A DNA stretch of 64,000 nucleotides, from contig LNEM01000037.1 in the NCBI GenBank assembly GCA_001464955.1, positions 124,001-188,000 of the forward strand, given 5' to 3'. Origin of the DNA: Rhizobiales bacterium Ga0077537 (GTDB lineage: Bacteria > Pseudomonadota > Alphaproteobacteria > Rhizobiales > Hyphomicrobiaceae). Shown here piece by piece: positions 19,111 through 27,023 of the stretch. The notes beneath the pieces were generated by a model that worked only from the letters and a program-made list of their open reading frames with translations, was not told the DNA's origin and made no database searches. Both the position numbers and the translations under genes were made by a program. Position 1 is the stretch's first letter, and every line of letters begins with the position of its first letter.

Positions 19111-20829
19111 ATGAGCACGCAGACCGGCACCAGCAACGAAATGAACCCCAGCCGCGGCGATTTCGAAGCCCTTCTCAACGAGATGATGGGCGAGGACAAC
19201 GCGTTCGAAGGCACCGTCGTCAAGGGCATCATCACCGCGATCGAGAAGGATCTCGCGGTGATCGACGTCGGCCTGAAGATGGAAGGCCGGGTGCCGATGA
19301 AGGAGTTCGGGATCGGCGGCAAGCCGGCCGATCTCAAGGTCGGCGACGAAGTGGAAGTCTATCTCGAGCGGATGGAAAACGCGCTCGGCGAGGCCGTTCT
19401 CAGCCGCGACAAGGCACGCCGCGAGGAGAGCTGGACCCGCCTCGAGAAGCAGTTCGAAGCCAACGAAAAGGTCGAGGGCGTCATCTTCAACAAGGTGAAG
19501 GGTGGCTTCACGGTCGACCTCGACGGCGCCGTGGCGTTCCTCCCCGGCTCGCAGGTGGACATCCGCCCGGTGCGCGACATCGGTCCGCTGATGCACCAGC
19601 CGCTGATGTTCCAGATCCTCAAGATGGACCGCCGGCGGGGCAACATCGTCGTGTCGCGGCGCTCGGTGCTCGAGGAAACGCGGGCCGAGCAGCGGTCGGA
19701 GATCGTGGCGCGCCTCGGCGAGGGCCAGGTCATCGACGGCGTGGTCAAGAACATCACGGACTACGGCGCGTTCATCGACCTCGGCGGCATCGACGGCCTG
19801 CTGCATGTCACCGACATGGCGTGGCGCCGCGTCAACCATCCGAGCGACGTCGTCAACGTCGGCGACACCGTGAAGGTGCAGATCATCCGGATCAACCCGG
19901 AGACGCAGCGCATCTCGCTCGGCATGAAGCAGCTGCTCAACGACCCGTGGGAGGGCATCGAGGCGAAGTATCCGGTCAACGGCCGCTTCTCGGGCACGGT
20001 CACGAACATCGCCGACTACGGCGCCTTCGTGGAGCTGGAGCCGGGCGTCGAAGGCCTGATCCACGTCTCGGAAATGAGCTGGACCAAGAAGAACGTGCAT
20101 CCCGGCAAGATCGTCTCGACGAGCCAGCAGGTGGACGTGCAGATCCTCGAGGTCGACCCGAACAAGCGGCGCATCTCGCTCGGCCTCAAGCAGACCCAGG
20201 ACAACCCGTGGGATGCGTTCCTCACGGCGCACCCGAAGGGCTCCGTCATCGAAGGACCGATCCGCAACATCACGGAATTCGGCCTCTTCATCGGTCTCGA
20301 CAACGGGATCGACGGCATGGTGCACCTCTCGGACCTCGACTGGAACAAGGCCGGCGAGGAGGTCATCAAGGACTACAAGAAGGGCGACGACGTGAAGGCC
20401 GTGGTGCTCGACGTCGACAGCTCGAAGGAGCGCATCTCGCTCGGCATCAAGCAGCTCGCCGGCGATCCGCTCGACACGCTCGGCAAGTACAAGAAGGGCG
20501 ATGCGGTGACCTGCGAGGTGACCGCCGTCGAGGCCAACGGCATCATGGTCAAGATCGCGGACAGCGACATCACGACCTACATCAAGCGCGCCGACCTCTC
20601 GCGCGACCGGTCCGAGCAGCGGCCGGAGCGGTTCACGGTCGGTAACAAGGTCGACGCCCAGGTGCTGTCGGTGGACAAGGCCGCACGGCGCATCGCAGTT
20701 TCGATCAAGGCGCTCGAGATCGCCGAAGAGAAGCAGGCCGTGGCGCAGTACGGCTCGTCCGACTCGGGCGCGTCGCTCGGTGACATCTTCAAGGCAGCGC
20801 TCAAGAAGCGCGAGGGCGGCGACGGCTGA
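19111..20829 (+). CDS. rpsA: 30S ribosomal protein S1
   Basis: A 572-residue protein made of six S1/OB RNA-binding repeats; for instance [20 protein letters not shown] and [20 protein letters not shown] are clear central repeats. S1 binds the 30S platform and unfolds mRNA during initiation. An AGGAG ribosome site five bases upstream supports ATG 19111. It lies 223 bases after cmk; that gap shows no other gene and presumably carries its promoter. A strong terminator follows. The length is normal for alphaproteobacterial S1. Confidence 0.98.
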   Translation: MSTQTGTSNEMNPSRGDFEALLNEMMGEDNAFEGTVVKGIITAIEKDLAVIDVGLKMEGRVPMKEFGIGGKPADLKVGDEVEVYLERMENALGEAVLSRDKARREESWTRLEKQFEANEKVEGVIFNKVKGGFTVDLDGAVAFLPGSQVDIRPVRDIGPLMHQPLMFQILKMDRRRGNIVVSRRSVLEETRAEQRSEIVARLGEGQVIDGVVKNITDYGAFIDLGGIDGLLHVTDMAWRRVNHPSDVVNVGDTVKVQIIRINPETQRISLGMKQLLNDPWEGIEAKYPVNGRFSGTVTNIADYGAFVELEPGVEGLIHVSEMSWTKKNVHPGKIVSTSQQVDVQILEVDPNKRRISLGLKQTQDNPWDAFLTAHPKGSVIEGPIRNITEFGLFIGLDNGIDGMVHLSDLDWNKAGEEVIKDYKKGDDVKAVVLDVDSSKERISLGIKQLAGDPLDTLGKYKKGDAVTCEVTAVEANGIMVKIADSDITTYIKRADLSRDRSEQRPERFTVGNKVDAQVLSVDKAARRIAVSIKALEIAEEKQAVAQYGSSDSGASLGDIFKAALKKREGGDG

Positions 20830-20873
20830 GATCCGGCCCACCCGACGAAAAGCTTCGAGACGATCCCAAGCGA

Positions 20874-20897
20874 GGGCGGCCCACCGGGCCGCCCTTT
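20874..20897 (+). terminator. Rho-independent terminator of rpsA
   Basis: A 9-bp perfect stem, GGGCGGCCC and GGGCCGCCC, with a 3-base loop and TTT after it, 45 bases downstream of the rpsA stop. Confidence 0.85.
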
Positions 20898-21033
20898 CGC
20901 GTTCCGGCGTGCCATCTCGCGGGCGCTCAGCAATGGACTCCCCGGCCGACCTTCAGCCTGCTACGATTTGTCGCCGGCCGTGACCGAAGCCAACGAAGCA
21001 TCGGCACGCGCCTGCGGAGGAGGAGAACGCCCG

Positions 21034-22008
21034 ATGAAACTACGAGGACTGCTGTCCGCGATCGCGGCCGCCTGTGTTGCAGGGCTGCCGATTTCCGACG
21101 CTCTGGCGCAAGCTGCCGAGTGGCCCAACAAGGCGATCCGCGTCATCGTCAACTTCGGCCCCGGCGGCTCGGCCGACAACACGATGCGACCCTATGTGGA
21201 GAAGCTCAGCAAGGCTCTCGGCCAGCAGGTCGTGATCGAGAACCGCGGCGGCGCGTCCGGCGCACTCGGCCTCGAGGCCGTCACCAAGGCCACGCCCGAC
21301 GGCTACACGTTCGGCGTCACGCCGTCGCTCAGCGTCGTGATCCTGCCGCATCTGCGCAAGACGCCGTACGACCCGCTCAAGGATCTCGTGCCGGTCGTGA
21401 ACATGACCACGGGTACGCTGCTGTTCGCCGTGCACCCGACGCATCCGGCGAAGACGCTGAAGGAGTTCGTGGACTATGCCAAGGCGAACCCGGGCAAGCT
21501 GTCGTGGGGTACGGCCGGCGTGGGCTCCTACGGCCACCTCATGTGCGAGGCGTTCAAGCACTTCACCGGTACCGATATCCTCCATGTCCCGTATCGGGGC
21601 GGCGGCGAGTCGCTCGCAGACTTCCTCGCCGGCGTGCACCACATCCACGCCGATCCGAACACGTTCCCGCATGTCACCGCCGGCAAGGCCAAACTTCTGG
21701 CTGTGAGTGACCTGCAGCGGCATCCGCAGTTTCCGGATGTCCCGCTGATGAAGGAGGTCTATCCCGATCTCGACTTCGTCGTCTGGTTCGCCATGTACGC
21801 GCCGGTCGGCACGCCGCCGGCCGTGGTCAAGCGGATGAACGAGGAGATCAACAAGATCTCGAGGGAGGATGCAGCCTTGCGCGCAACCCTCCTCAAGACG
21901 GCGCTGGCGCCGGTGATCATGACGCCGGACGAACTCGGCGCACTCACGAAGAGCGACCACGCGCGCTACGGCGAACTGATCAAGAAACTGAACATCAAAG
22001 CGGAATGA
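21034..22008 (+). CDS. Bug-family tripartite tricarboxylate transporter substrate-binding protein
   Basis: A 324-residue periplasmic binding protein of the Bug/TctC family. A Sec signal peptide (MKLRGLLSAIAAACVAGLPI, cleavage near ALA-QA) is followed by WPNKAIRVIVNFGPGGSADNTMR, the family hallmark, and by the ligand-loop region GYTFGVTPS. These proteins bind carboxylates or aromatic acids and deliver them to TctA/TctB permeases, but no permease gene is adjacent. A GGAGGAGGAG site eight bases upstream supports ATG 21034. It sits between rpsA and sppA, which are often neighbours, and has its own terminators on both sides, so it looks like a separately transcribed insertion. Confidence 0.93.
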   Translation: MKLRGLLSAIAAACVAGLPISDALAQAAEWPNKAIRVIVNFGPGGSADNTMRPYVEKLSKALGQQVVIENRGGASGALGLEAVTKATPDGYTFGVTPSLSVVILPHLRKTPYDPLKDLVPVVNMTTGTLLFAVHPTHPAKTLKEFVDYAKANPGKLSWGTAGVGSYGHLMCEAFKHFTGTDILHVPYRGGGESLADFLAGVHHIHADPNTFPHVTAGKAKLLAVSDLQRHPQFPDVPLMKEVYPDLDFVVWFAMYAPVGTPPAVVKRMNEEINKISREDAALRATLLKTALAPVIMTPDELGALTKSDHARYGELIKKLNIKAE

Positions 22009-22050
22009 CGCCGGCATCGGTCCGAGAATTCCGGCTCGACCGGCCGGCAC

Positions 22051-22090
22051 AGGGCGGCGATTGCACATCGTGTGCAGTTGCCGCCCTTTT
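22051..22090 (+). terminator. Rho-independent terminator after Bug gene
   Basis: A long stem of about 16 bp with one or two wobble pairs (GGGCGGC...TTGCACA, TCG loop, TGTGCAG...GCCGCCC), followed by TTTT, 43 bases after the stop codon. Confidence 0.9.
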
Positions 22091-22155
22091 CCAATACCCG
22101 TAGGTTGGAGCGGCAGGATCCTCGCCTGCATCGCCAACATCCCGACTGGATCCAG

Positions 22156-23130
22156 ATGTCCCTCGAAACCGAAGCCGTGCTCGACCGCCGTCGCCTCAGG
22201 CGCTCGCTCTCGCTCTGGCGGGCGCTCGCCATCGTGGCCGGCGTGCTCGCTGTCGGCACCGTCGCCGCGCTGTCGCTGATGAACGACGAGACGGGCGCGG
22301 GCGTGTTCGGGCAGAAGCAGATCGCGCGGGTGTCGATCGAGGGCATGATCACCGAGGATCGGCCCCAGCTCGCCATGCTGCGCAAGATCGCCAAGGACAA
22401 ATCGGTGTCGGCGGTGATCCTCTTCGTGAACAGTCCAGGTGGCACCACAACGGGCGGCGAAGCGCTGTTCGAGGCCATCCGCGAAGTGGCGCAGGCGAAG
22501 CCGGTGGTGGCTCAGTTCGGGACCATCGCCACGTCGGCCGCCTACATCGCCGGTCTCGCCACGGATCATATCGTGGCGCGCGGCAACACCATCACGGGCT
22601 CGGTCGGCGTCATCTTCCAGTGGGCCGAAGTCTCGGAGCTGCTCGGCAAGATCGGCGTGAAGATGAACGAAGTGAAGAGCGGTCCGCTCAAGGCGGTGCC
22701 GTCACCGTTCCAGCCGCTGGACGAGCGCGGACGCGCGACGACGGAGCGCATGGTGGCGGAATCGATGCGGTGGTTCCGCGGCCTTGTCGCCGAGCGGCGG
22801 AAGCTCGACACGACCGGCATTCCAGGGCTCGAGCAGGGGGCCATCTTTTCGGGGCGCGAGGCGCTTGCACACAAGCTGATCGACGGGGTCGGGGGCGAGG
22901 ACGAGGCGGTGCGCTATCTCGCCGACACGCGAGGTATCGACCGCAAGCTGAAGATCGTCGACTGGAAGCCGAAGCGGCAGGATCAGCTCGGGTTCCTCGG
23001 CATGCTCGGCCGGGGGATGGCGGAGGCGTTCGGCCTCGGTGGCCTCGGGGTGGACTGGCTCGGCGGCGATCCGCGGCTCGGCGCGCTTCGGACGGGCGGT
23101 CTCATTTCCGTTTGGCAACCTAATGAATAA
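22156..23130 (+). CDS. sppA: Signal peptide peptidase SppA
   Basis: A 324-residue membrane-bound serine protease of family S49 that degrades cleaved signal peptides. An N-terminal anchor helix lies at about 20-42 (LWRALAIVAGVLAVGTVAAL). The Clp-like fold follows with ILFVNSPGGTTTGGEALFEAI, the nucleophile region GTIATSAAYIAGLATD (Ser in the ATSAAY turn) and the general-base lysine in VKSGPLKAVPSPFQPL. It is a single-repeat, short-form SppA. It leads the likely transcription unit sppA-ihfB-lapA-trpF-trpB, the usual alphaproteobacterial order. Confidence 0.93.
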   Translation: MSLETEAVLDRRRLRRSLSLWRALAIVAGVLAVGTVAALSLMNDETGAGVFGQKQIARVSIEGMITEDRPQLAMLRKIAKDKSVSAVILFVNSPGGTTTGGEALFEAIREVAQAKPVVAQFGTIATSAAYIAGLATDHIVARGNTITGSVGVIFQWAEVSELLGKIGVKMNEVKSGPLKAVPSPFQPLDERGRATTERMVAESMRWFRGLVAERRKLDTTGIPGLEQGAIFSGREALAHKLIDGVGGEDEAVRYLADTRGIDRKLKIVDWKPKRQDQLGFLGMLGRGMAEAFGLGGLGVDWLGGDPRLGALRTGGLISVWQPNE

Positions 23131-23215
23131 TGAGTAATAACAACAGTATGCAAGGCCGCGTGTCCGGGAAGACCGGCACAGCCAAGGGGCGGCGAGCGGC
23201 CAGTGGGAGGGGCGT

Positions 23216-23557
23216 ATGATAAAATCAGAACTCATTGCGAAGATCGCGAATGCGAACCCGCATCTTTACCATCGAGACATCGAGCGGATCGTGAATGTCA
23301 TCTTCGATGAGATCGTGGACGCGCTGGCGCGCGGTGACCGGGTCGAGCTCAGGGGCTTCGGCGCGTTCACGGTGAAGCACCGCCCGCCGCGGACGGGACG
23401 GAACCCGAGGACCGGTCAATCGGTCTCGGTGGAAGAGAAGTTCGTGCCGTTCTTCAAGACCGGCAAGGAACTCCGCGAGCGGCTGAACAGCGGCGAGACG
23501 GAGAAACCGGCGCCCAAGCGGCGCACGTCCGCCAAGGCGGTCCGCGCGGAACCGTAG
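23216..23557 (+). CDS. ihfB: Integration host factor subunit beta
   Basis: A 113-residue DNA-bending protein starting [18 protein letters not shown]. The HU/IHF arm sequence [31 protein letters not shown] contains the DNA-intercalating proline region. The beta subunit pairs with IhfA to bend DNA sharply in recombination, replication and transcription. A short basic tail (about 95-113, [17 protein letters not shown]) is a common alphaproteobacterial extension. It sits 85 bases after sppA; that gap is AT-richer (ATAATGAGTAATAA) and could hold a promoter. Confidence 0.97.
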   Translation: MIKSELIAKIANANPHLYHRDIERIVNVIFDEIVDALARGDRVELRGFGAFTVKHRPPRTGRNPRTGQSVSVEEKFVPFFKTGKELRERLNSGETEKPAPKRRTSAKAVRAEP

Positions 23558-23616
23558 GACCGATCGAGGCTTGAGACTGTCGCTGAGCGGCAGCTCCGGG
23601 AACGAAAGAGGCGAAC

Positions 23617-23979
23617 GTGCTCAAGCGGGTTGTTCGACTGTTGCTCGCCTTTCCGGCAGCAATCCTCCTGATCACGCTGGCGGTCTCGAACCGGCACAGC
23701 GTGCGCATGGTGCTCGATCCGTTCCGGCCCGAGTCACCGGCTCTGGCGATCGAGATGCCGTTCTATTTCTACCTGTTCGGCGCGCTGGTGATCGGTGTAG
23801 CGGTCGGCGGATGGGCCACCTGGTTCAGCCAGAGTCACTGGCGGAAGTCGGCTCGCCATCGTGCCCAGGACGCCATGAAGTGGCGGGCCGAGGCGGACCG
23901 GCTGGCGCGGGAGCGCGACGAAAGCATCGAGGCGGCCGGCGGGACCAGCGGCAAGGCGCTCGCCCTCGCGCGGCGCTGA
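23617..23979 (+). CDS. lapA: LapA-family (DUF1049) membrane protein
   Basis: A 120-residue protein with two membrane helices (about 5-22 and 49-68) and a charged C-terminal helix, SARHRAQDAMKWRAEADRLA, likely coiled-coil. This matches the LapA/DUF1049 architecture; in enterics LapA and LapB tune lipopolysaccharide synthesis, and no lapB is present here. It starts with GTG 23617 with an AAAGAGG-like ribosome site just upstream. The position directly after ihfB is conserved in the order. Function in this organism is inferred only. Confidence 0.85.
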   Translation: MLKRVVRLLLAFPAAILLITLAVSNRHSVRMVLDPFRPESPALAIEMPFYFYLFGALVIGVAVGGWATWFSQSHWRKSARHRAQDAMKWRAEADRLARERDESIEAAGGTSGKALALARR

Positions 23980-24120
23980 CACCGGCGATCCAGCGGGTCG
24001 TCCAGGGGGCTCTGGCCGGCGTTTCACCGGTGACGATACCGTGGCCGGCTGCTATGGCGTGACGCTCACCCGGCCGATAGGCTTCTCGGCGAGACAGACA
24101 TCGAAAAGGCGGGCCTGCCC

Positions 24121-24771
24121 GTGACCACGCGCGTCAAAATCTGTGGACTGCGGACCGCCGAGGCGCTGGAGGCCGCGATCGCGGCCGGCGCGGATTACGT
24201 CGGGCTCGTCATCTTTCCGCCCAGCCCGCGACATGTGGACGTCGAGGAGGCGGCGGGGCTCGCCGAGGTGGCGCGCGGGCGCACCGCGGTGGTGGCGCTG
24301 ACCGTCGATCCCGACGACGCTCTCCTCGACCGCATCGCCAGCGAGGTGCGACCCGACTTCATCCAGCTGCACGGCGGTGAACCCCCGGCGCGGGTGGCCG
24401 CCATCCGGGCGCGGCTCGGCGTCGGCGTCATCAAGGCCGTCAAGGTGGCGACGGCGGACGACGTCGCCGCGGCGCTCGCCTACCGGGACGTTGCCGATCT
24501 CGTGCTGTTCGACGCCATGCCGCCCAAGGACGCCGACCGGCCAGGTGGGCACGGCGCGGTGTTCGACTGGCGGCTGCTCGACGGCGTCGCCGACCAACTC
24601 GATTTCATGCTGTCCGGCGGCCTCACGCCCGAGAACGTCGCGGACGCCATCCGGGCGACCGGCGCATTCGCGGTCGACGTTTCGTCCGGCGTCGAGGAAC
24701 GCCGCGGCGTCAAGAGCGTGCCGCTGATCCGAGCCTTTCTCGCCGCCGCGCGCGGCGCCGTGCCGGCCTGA
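24121..24771 (+). CDS. trpF: Phosphoribosylanthranilate isomerase
   Basis: A 216-residue TIM-barrel enzyme of tryptophan synthesis that converts phosphoribosylanthranilate to the 1-deoxyribulose form. The N-terminal motif RVKICGLRT contains the catalytic cysteine. [13 protein letters not shown], the catalytic Asp loop [10 protein letters not shown], and the phosphate-binding loops [14 protein letters not shown] and [15 protein letters not shown] follow. GTG 24121 is the start consistent with the family N-terminus. It is 35 bases upstream of trpB and probably co-transcribed with it. Confidence 0.96.
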   Translation: MTTRVKICGLRTAEALEAAIAAGADYVGLVIFPPSPRHVDVEEAAGLAEVARGRTAVVALTVDPDDALLDRIASEVRPDFIQLHGGEPPARVAAIRARLGVGVIKAVKVATADDVAAALAYRDVADLVLFDAMPPKDADRPGGHGAVFDWRLLDGVADQLDFMLSGGLTPENVADAIRATGAFAVDVSSGVEERRGVKSVPLIRAFLAAARGAVPA

Positions 24772-24806
24772 CCGGCCACCACACAAACCCCACGCGGGAG
24801 AAGCCG

Positions 24807-26045
24807 ATGTCGACTGCCTCATCTACCGCCGCCGCCACGCCCAACAGTTTCCGGACCGGGCCGGACGAGCGTGGCTTCTTCGGCATGTTCGGCGGCCGCT
24901 TCGTCGCGGAAACGCTGATGCCGCTGATCCTCGAACTCGAGGAGGCCTACGAAGCCGCCAAGGCCGATCCGGAGTTCGGGAAGGCGATCGCGTTCCTCAA
25001 CACGCATTATTCGGGCCGGCCGTCGCCGCTCTATCTCGCCGATCGCATCACGCGGGATCTCGGCGGGGCGAAGGTCTATTTCAAGCGGGACGAACTCAAT
25101 CACACCGGCTCGCACAAGATCAACAACTGCCTCGGCCAGATCCTGCTCGCCCGGCGCATGGGCAAGACGCGGATCATCGCGGAAACCGGCGCGGGCCAGC
25201 ACGGCGTGGCGGTGGCGACGGTTTGCGCCAAGTTCGAACTGCCGTGCGAGATCTACATGGGCGCGACGGACGTCGAACGGCAGGCGCCGAACGTGGCGCG
25301 CATGAAGCTGCTCGGGGCCAAAGTCAATCCCGTGACGTCGGGGGCGGGCACGCTCAAGGACGCCATGAACGAGGCGCTGCGCGACTGGGTCACCAACGTG
25401 CGCGACACCTACTACATCATCGGCACGGCCGCGGGTCCGCATCCCTATCCGGCGCTCGTCCGGGATTTCCAGTCGGTCATCGGCAAGGAAGTGCGCGAGC
25501 AGATGATGGCGGCCGAGGGACGGCTTCCGGACGTGCTCGTCGCATGCATCGGCGGCGGCTCGAATGCGATCGGGCTCTTCCATCCATTCCTCGACGACGC
25601 GAGCGTCCGGATGTACGGCGTGGAGGCCGGCGGGCACGGGCTCGACGTGGAGAACGGGCATTGCGCCTCGCTCACCGGCGGACGACCCGGCGTGCTGCAC
25701 GGCAACCGCACGTACCTCCTGCAGACCGAGGACGGGCAGATCCTCGAAGGGCATTCGATCTCGGCCGGGCTCGATTATCCGGGCATCGGGCCGGAGCACT
25801 CGTGGCTGAAGGAGACGGGCCGCGTCGACTACGTCGTCGCGACGGACAAGGAGGCGCTCGACGCGCTCCAGTACTGCACGCGGATGGAGGGGATCATCCC
25901 GGCGCTCGAGCCGGCGCATGCGCTCGCCCACGTGATGCGCATCGCGCCGAAGCTCGACAAGGAGCAGACCATCGTCATGAACCTGTGCGGTCGCGGCGAC
26001 AAGGACCTGTTCACGGTGGCGAAGGCGTTGGGGATGAAGATTTGA
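24807..26045 (+). CDS. trpB: Tryptophan synthase beta chain
   Basis: A 412-residue PLP enzyme that condenses indole with serine. The PLP lysine lies in [12 protein letters not shown], the indole-tunnel and glutamate catalytic region in [17 protein letters not shown], and the phosphate-binding loop in [12 protein letters not shown]. The length is normal for TrpB. The partner alpha-chain gene trpA, which normally follows at once (with accD and folC), is absent; instead a palindromic repeat starts 24 bases after the stop. Either trpA is elsewhere in the genome or the operon was broken here. Confidence 0.98.
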   Translation: MSTASSTAAATPNSFRTGPDERGFFGMFGGRFVAETLMPLILELEEAYEAAKADPEFGKAIAFLNTHYSGRPSPLYLADRITRDLGGAKVYFKRDELNHTGSHKINNCLGQILLARRMGKTRIIAETGAGQHGVAVATVCAKFELPCEIYMGATDVERQAPNVARMKLLGAKVNPVTSGAGTLKDAMNEALRDWVTNVRDTYYIIGTAAGPHPYPALVRDFQSVIGKEVREQMMAAEGRLPDVLVACIGGGSNAIGLFHPFLDDASVRMYGVEAGGHGLDVENGHCASLTGGRPGVLHGNRTYLLQTEDGQILEGHSISAGLDYPGIGPEHSWLKETGRVDYVVATDKEALDALQYCTRMEGIIPALEPAHALAHVMRIAPKLDKEQTIVMNLCGRGDKDLFTVAKALGMKI

Positions 26046-26068
26046 GGTGTGGCGGGTGATCGCTGAGC

Positions 26069-26125
26069 AAGCGACCCCGGCTCTTCGCGCTGCGCTGACG
26101 CTTACGCTCCGGCCGGGGACGCAAG
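26069..26125 (+). repeat. REP-like palindromic repeat, copy A
   Basis: A 57-bp unit starting AAGCGACCCCGGCTC and ending CCGGCCGGGGACGCAAG. Outer arms CCCCGGC and GCCGGGG can pair, and a GCGC-rich inner part can fold. It differs from copy B at only two positions. It starts 24 bases past the trpB stop, so it may also serve as the trpB terminator. Confidence 0.9.
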
Positions 26126-26143
26126 GGGAGATGTCGTGAGTTC

Positions 26144-26179
26144 GTGAAGGTCACTCACGAGAGCGGCTATGACCACTGA
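26144..26179 (+). pseudogene. Fossil 3' end of a second GIY-YIG gene
   Basis: Eleven codons plus a stop read VKVTHESGYDH, matching the last residues (RVVHEAGYDY) of the intact GIY-YIG gene about 500 bases downstream. The stop codons of the fossil and of the intact gene lie at the same distance (22 bases between) from the next palindromic repeat, and the intervening 22 bases are themselves similar (14 of 22). Nothing upstream of this fragment resembles the rest of the gene, so it is a remnant left after deletion. Confidence 0.65.
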
Positions 26180-26201
26180 ACAGCTTGCTGCCCATCGGCC
26201 C

Positions 26202-26348
26202 AAGCGACCCCGGCTCTCCGCGCTGCGCTGACGCTTGCGCTCCGGCCGGGGACGCAAGCGGAGAGGTTGGGGCTGTTCGGAATGCAAATTCCCAAATCCG
26301 CCCCACTTGCGTCCCCGGCCGGAGCGCAATCGGAGAGCCGGGATCGCT
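26202..26348 (+). repeat. Composite REP element B-C (direct plus inverted unit)
   Basis: A forward 57-bp unit (26202-26258) and a shortened inverted unit (26306-26348) flank a spacer containing GGAATGCAAATTCCCAA, itself partly palindromic. The whole 147-bp block is repeated as element D-E on the other side of the GIY-YIG gene, in the same orientation. The layout matches a bacterial interspersed mosaic element made of two opposed REP units. Confidence 0.9.
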
Positions 26349-26369
26349 GGGGGAGTCACTCGCCTAAAT

Positions 26370-26693
26370 ATGCCGATAGCCGAACCGAAGACATACTTCG
26401 TCTACATCATGACGAACGAGCCGCGAGGCGTTCTCTATGTCGGGATGACGAGTGACCTCGCTCGGCGGGCTCACGAGCATCGCGAACGACAGCTCCCGGG
26501 ATTCACCCGTCGCTACGGCTTGGACCGCCTCGTCTACTTCGAGGACCACACCGAGGCTGATGTTGCCGCCCGTCGGGAACGGGCGATGAAACGCTGGCGC
26601 CGAGACTGGAAGATCGAACTGGTCGAGCGGGACAACCCGACCTGGGCTGACTTGGTCGATCGTGTCGTCCACGAGGCCGGTTACGACTATTGA
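26370..26693 (+). CDS. GIY-YIG nuclease family protein
   Basis: A 107-residue single-domain GIY-YIG protein. The two strand motifs read as YFVYIMTNE and LYVGMTSDL, followed by the conserved arginine in ARRAHEHR, and the metal-binding glutamate is likely in the RRERAMKRWRRDWKIELVE helix. Such short proteins (COG2827, YhbQ type) are multi-copy in many alphaproteobacteria; their physiological role is unclear. The gene is tightly bracketed by two same-orientation composite REP elements, ending 21 bases before its start and beginning 22 bases after its stop. This suggests the gene and repeat move or spread together. Confidence 0.88.
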   Translation: MPIAEPKTYFVYIMTNEPRGVLYVGMTSDLARRAHEHRERQLPGFTRRYGLDRLVYFEDHTEADVAARRERAMKRWRRDWKIELVERDNPTWADLVDRVVHEAGYDY

Positions 26694-26715
26694 GCCGCTG
26701 CACGACCCTCGGCCC

Positions 26716-26863
26716 AAGCGACCCCGGCTCTCCGCGCTGCGCTGGAGCTTGCGCTGCGGCCGGGGACGCAGAAAAGGAGAGACTTGGGCGCTCCGGAATG
26801 CAAATTCCCAAGGCAACCCCACTTGCGTCCCCGGCCGGAGCGAAAGCGGAGAGCCGGGGTCGC
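26716..26863 (+). repeat. Composite REP element D-E (direct plus inverted unit)
   Basis: A forward unit (26716-26771) and an inverted unit (26822-26863) around the same GGAATGCAAATTCCCAA spacer core as in element B-C. The remaining 160 bases to ileS contain no further repeat and no recognisable gene. Confidence 0.9.
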
Positions 26864-27023
26864 CTGGTAGCGGTCTGTGAAGGGCTTGGCTCGGTTTTGG
26901 GCCGAGGTTCGCGCAGGGTCCGCGTTCTCAACGGGCTGGATCGCGGCTGGATCGGTTGGTAGAAGCGCCGTCAGCGACATTTTGCGGCGCCGTCGTGATT
27001 CGGCGCCCGACCGGACGAGAGCC

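Noticed and set aside
18859..20841. A 660-codon minus-strand frame opposite rpsA
   Set aside because: Entirely antisense to ribosomal protein S1; the frame is open only because of the codon bias of rpsA.
26069..26863. CRISPR array at the 26-kb repeats
   Set aside because: Repeats are palindromic, in both orientations and irregularly spaced, and no cas gene is present.
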